Assembly (NCBI RefSeq): GCF_031755915.1
Contig: NC_083382.1
Coordinates: 9,460,001 to 9,524,000, forward strand
Length of the DNA stretch: 64,000 nt
From: Ziziphus jujuba
Taxonomy: Eukaryota; Streptophyta; Magnoliopsida; Rosales; Rhamnaceae
Direction of reading: 5' to 3'
Below the pieces are notes generated by a model, which searched no databases, had not been told where the DNA came from, and saw nothing but the letters and a program-made list of their open reading frames with translations. Positions 61,010-64,000 of this stretch are shown here, piece by piece (the first letter of the stretch is position 1; each line of letters opens with the position of its first letter). Both the position numbers and the translations under genes were made by a program.

Positions 61010-64000
61010 AAGCCTCAAAAGCATAGAGCTTGCCTTGAGAGCAGAGGCTTTTTTACATTTTTCATCCAAAGCAGTATGCGGAATGATTAACCACCTTTTC
61101 CTCTTTTCTTGCAGAAAAGTAGCTTCTATTTCTTTTTAATCTATTATCACTTTTTCACTATTTGTAAACTTTGCTGCTATAGTATTTTATCGTTATTAGG
61201 AAAGAATAGTAACTTTTTTATTTATTTTTTAATAGCTGAAAGATATATGTTTCAGAATTTTGTTTTCTAATTCTAGTTTTATGTTCTTACAGCAATAAAA
61301 AATGCAAGAAGCTTTACTTGATTCTTCTATCTCAAGAGATATATAATATAGATTTTAAGGAACTTCAATAGCGTCTTCCTTTCTCTTAATTTTCTTTATT
61401 AATGTTTTATAATTTTAAAAAAAACATATATATATATATATATATACGTCTTGAGTATATACAAGTTTTGAATTCAGTAGTCTAATCCATAAATGGTGAT
61501 GGAAATGTTTAAAATGGACACAGATCAAACTCATAGGCCTGTAGAGGCCATACCATATACTATTTGATACGTCATTTTGACCCAATGTTTTGAGCATTTT
61601 TGTTGTGATTTACTTCAATGGGATAATTCCCCACCGACCTCGTAAGGTTTCCCTATATTTCAATGAAACACTGGCCTTTCTGGTTTTGAAAATGTCAGTT
61701 GAACTCCTATAAGGGGTGCAAATGATAGAGATTGATGTTAATGGGGGTATAAATGTAACGATAAAGGATGCAAATGAAAATCTTTTGCAACCATTAGCGA
61801 CATAAATGATATTTTTGAAATAAGATGAATCTGTTTGAAAATGGTTCATCAAGTTTCAAGGTAGGAATGTTAACTGGACGGGTCGGGCTAGTTTTTAAAA
61901 TTCCATCCTCGTTTTCGCGAAGAATTTTTCATCCTGTCCCCGTTGGTTTTTCTGTTTCTTTAGAGGTGGTGCGGGGACTGTGATTTCCCGATCAGGGAAT
62001 GGGTGGGGTGCTTTTCTCCGTTTACTTTTTTTTATAATTAATATAATTTTTTTAAGAAATTTATATAAAAATTTTTTTTTTATGAATAAAATATAAATAA
62101 AATGCATTAAAATGCATTAAAAAGATAATAAAATATATTAAAGTCCAAATTTACAATTATAATAAAATATATTCTTAAAAAATACAATAATCTAAATATA
62201 TGAAATATTAAAAAATAAATAAATAAATATATACGGACTAGGTTCGGACTGGATTTTTTGTTCCCTGGTCCCAATTTGATCCCGATTCGGACTTTAAAGA
62301 TTTATCTTGAATCCGTCCTGCAACTTCGATTTTTTGAAAAAAAACGGCCCAAATAAAAACGATGCACCGCAGTTTTCAGGATGTACAAGGCAAATTGCCA
62401 TCCCAATTTTAAGGTAATACCAAATACTATCTCTTGCTCCTATACCACTTACTGTTGTATTTTCTTAAAATGCTATTCATTGATCAAAATTTGAAGAACA
62501 AAAAATTCCTAAACTGTGTAATTTTTCTCTGAATTTTTCACATATAAAGCATGTTGCTGGCTCTAGAAGTTTGCAGAGGCATTTCTTCGCTTAACTGCAA
62601 AATGTTGAAGCATTTTCATGTTTGTTTTTGTTAAGGTATTGCTCTGTATCAATCTTTTGAATCCCTTTGATAAGTTCAATAACATGAATTGAATTCATTT
62701 GCAAATTTTTGTTGTTTTAATCCTAGGCTTCACTGCCTCTGTCCTTCCCATTGCATTCTGTCCATGTTTCATGCAGAATATTCCCATCCCTTGACTTTAC
62801 TATGACATTTCCATGTGTTCCATATATATTTTGTACCCACAGCCCTGTTGACTCATTTGTAGACATGCACCCTATGTAAGTATATATATTGATGGCCAGT
62901 CGAAATATATGTTTACATGAAATTACTTCAATTTAGACTTTGGTTTCTAATAGTCATGTAATCTTGAAACATGCAGGGGGAAATGAACCTCGGCTTGTTG
63001 CTGCTGCAACCGCGCAAATGAATACTTTGCCATTTTACCACTCCTGGAATCGCACTACAAAGCCTTCTTTGGTAATTGTTATGCTGTTTCAATTTTGTTG
63101 GTACAACTAATATCTGATGTTTATGTTTCCATGACTCACTGCTGTTTTGTTTTCCCCATTGGTGTTCTATTCCACAGATAACTGCAATTTTATTTATTTA
63201 TTTATTTTTTAAGTTGTGAAAATTAACTTATTTCATTTTCAGCTAGTTTGGCATAGAAACTACTTGTGTAATTGAAAAATATTTAAGAGGATAGCTTCTT
63301 AAGATCTTCAATTCTGACTTTTACTTGTCAATCTCATTCTCTAGGATCTAGCAAAGGAACTTCTAGAAATCTTTACAGATTGGAAAATGGCTTAAGTTTT
63401 CTTCACAAAGAGTGGATCAGAGGCCAATGATACTCAGGTGAGTCAGTGATAGCCATTACTCCCAATAGTTGATGATAATTCTGATGATATTTCTGACTTA
63501 GAATTATCAGAATATTGACTTAGACATACTTCATCGATGTTGACTTAGAAGTATATATTCTTCAGCAATGTTGACTTTGAAGTTAGACATACTTCCAGTC
63601 CTCCTGCATTATGTTCTTTATGTTCTCTTTAAGCTAACCGTAACACTTTGAAAACTCTTTTGGTGAAGATAACAAAGTTGATAGAAAAAATACAGAAATA
63701 AATTTATATCAAATATCAATTGAGTTCCATGATTGAGTACTGAGGGCTGTAAATTAATGGATAATTTCTGAAACTTTTTTGCATGTAGGTGAAACTCATT
63801 TGGTACTATAATAATGCACTCGGAAGGCCAAACAAAAAGAAGTTCATTGCTCGAGCAAAATCATATATTCTATAACTAAGCTGATATTGTTTTCCTCTGT
63901 TTTTACTTTGCATTCTGCTCAAGTAACTTAATTAGATTTCACATTTTGACAGATATCATGGTTCAACTCTTATAGCAGCTAGTCTATCTGGGTAGGATAA
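61010..64000 (+). pseudogene. Third GABA transaminase copy, internally deleted and inactivated, runs off the window
   Basis: Sequence from about 61010 matches intron 1 of copy 2, for example the ttttttacatttttcatccaa stretch. Recognisable exon remnants follow: part of exon 2 (62541-62588), exon 5 (62977-63071, one codon lost so that HSFWN becomes HSWN), exon 6 (63345-63437), exon 7 (63789-63862) and exon 8 (63953-63991). Exons 3 and 4 are missing because exon 2 runs straight into intron 4. Exon 6 has an in-frame TAA at 63393, where intact copies read ATGGCTAAA or ATGGCGAAA. The exon 7 donor gt has become at (63863). The exon 2 acceptor is also degraded. Introns align to those of copy 2, so this came from duplication of copy 2 and not from retroposition. 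No exon 1 was found. The 3' part lies outside the window. Confidence 0.85.
61861..62410. repeat. Probable inserted repeat within the pseudogene's intron 1
   Basis: Copy 2's intron 1 is about 900 bases, but the equivalent stretch here is about 1.5 kb. The extra DNA has relatively GC-rich ends (acgggtcgggc near 61878; ggtcccaatttgatcccgat near 62267) around a very AT-rich middle. Such ends occur in non-autonomous plant repeats, but terminal repeats and target-site duplications were not verified. Confidence 0.4.

Overview
This is nuclear DNA from a dicot plant. It is AT-rich, the genes are cut by many GT-AG introns, there are numerous microsatellites, and every recognisable protein is closest to a land-plant family. 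The species cannot be named from the sequence. I rebuilt exon structures by hand from splice sites, reading frame and family similarity. Six intact genes and two broken ones are supported.

Layout. 1-6048: AT-rich intergenic DNA with small tandem repeats. 6049-11809 (+): CYP97B3-type plastid cytochrome P450, 14 exons. 12820-16045, 18417-21789 and 25427-28728 (all -): three transposase-derived transcription factor genes of the FAR1/FHY3 family in tandem. They are an FRS2-like gene, the FAR1 orthologue and the FHY3 orthologue. Each has one large exon carrying all known domains, then 6-7 small in-frame exons encoding a repeat-like C-terminal tail, and splice signals for an intron in the 5' leader. 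36544-42220 (+): DHHC protein S-acyltransferase, 9 exons. 45259-53058 (+) and 54712-60235 (+): two intact 19-exon genes for mitochondrial GABA transaminase (POP2 family). About 61010 to the window end (+): a third, decayed copy of the GABA transaminase. 53406-54045 (+): a frameshifted UGT71-like glycosyltransferase fragment between the two intact transaminase genes.

Biology. FAR1 and FHY3 are domesticated MULE transposases that act in phytochrome A signalling. The only exact FHY3/FAR1 binding cores (CACGCGC) I found lie just upstream of the FAR1 and FHY3 transcription units (23640, 32577, 32701), which suggests feedback. From memory of Arabidopsis, CYP97B3, FAR1 and a DHHC gene are neighbours on chromosome 4, and FHY3, a DHHC gene and POP2 are neighbours on chromosome 3. 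This window holds both sets in one block, so it looks like the unfractionated ancestral arrangement, with FAR1 and FHY3 as tandem sisters.

Most unusual observations: the intact FRS2-FAR1-FHY3 tandem; the phase-0 exon repeat modules in their tails; the immediate stop codons if their first coding intron is retained; a GC-AG intron kept in both GABA transaminase copies; and the deletion structure of the third copy. I saw no CRISPR arrays, rRNA genes or convincing tRNA genes.
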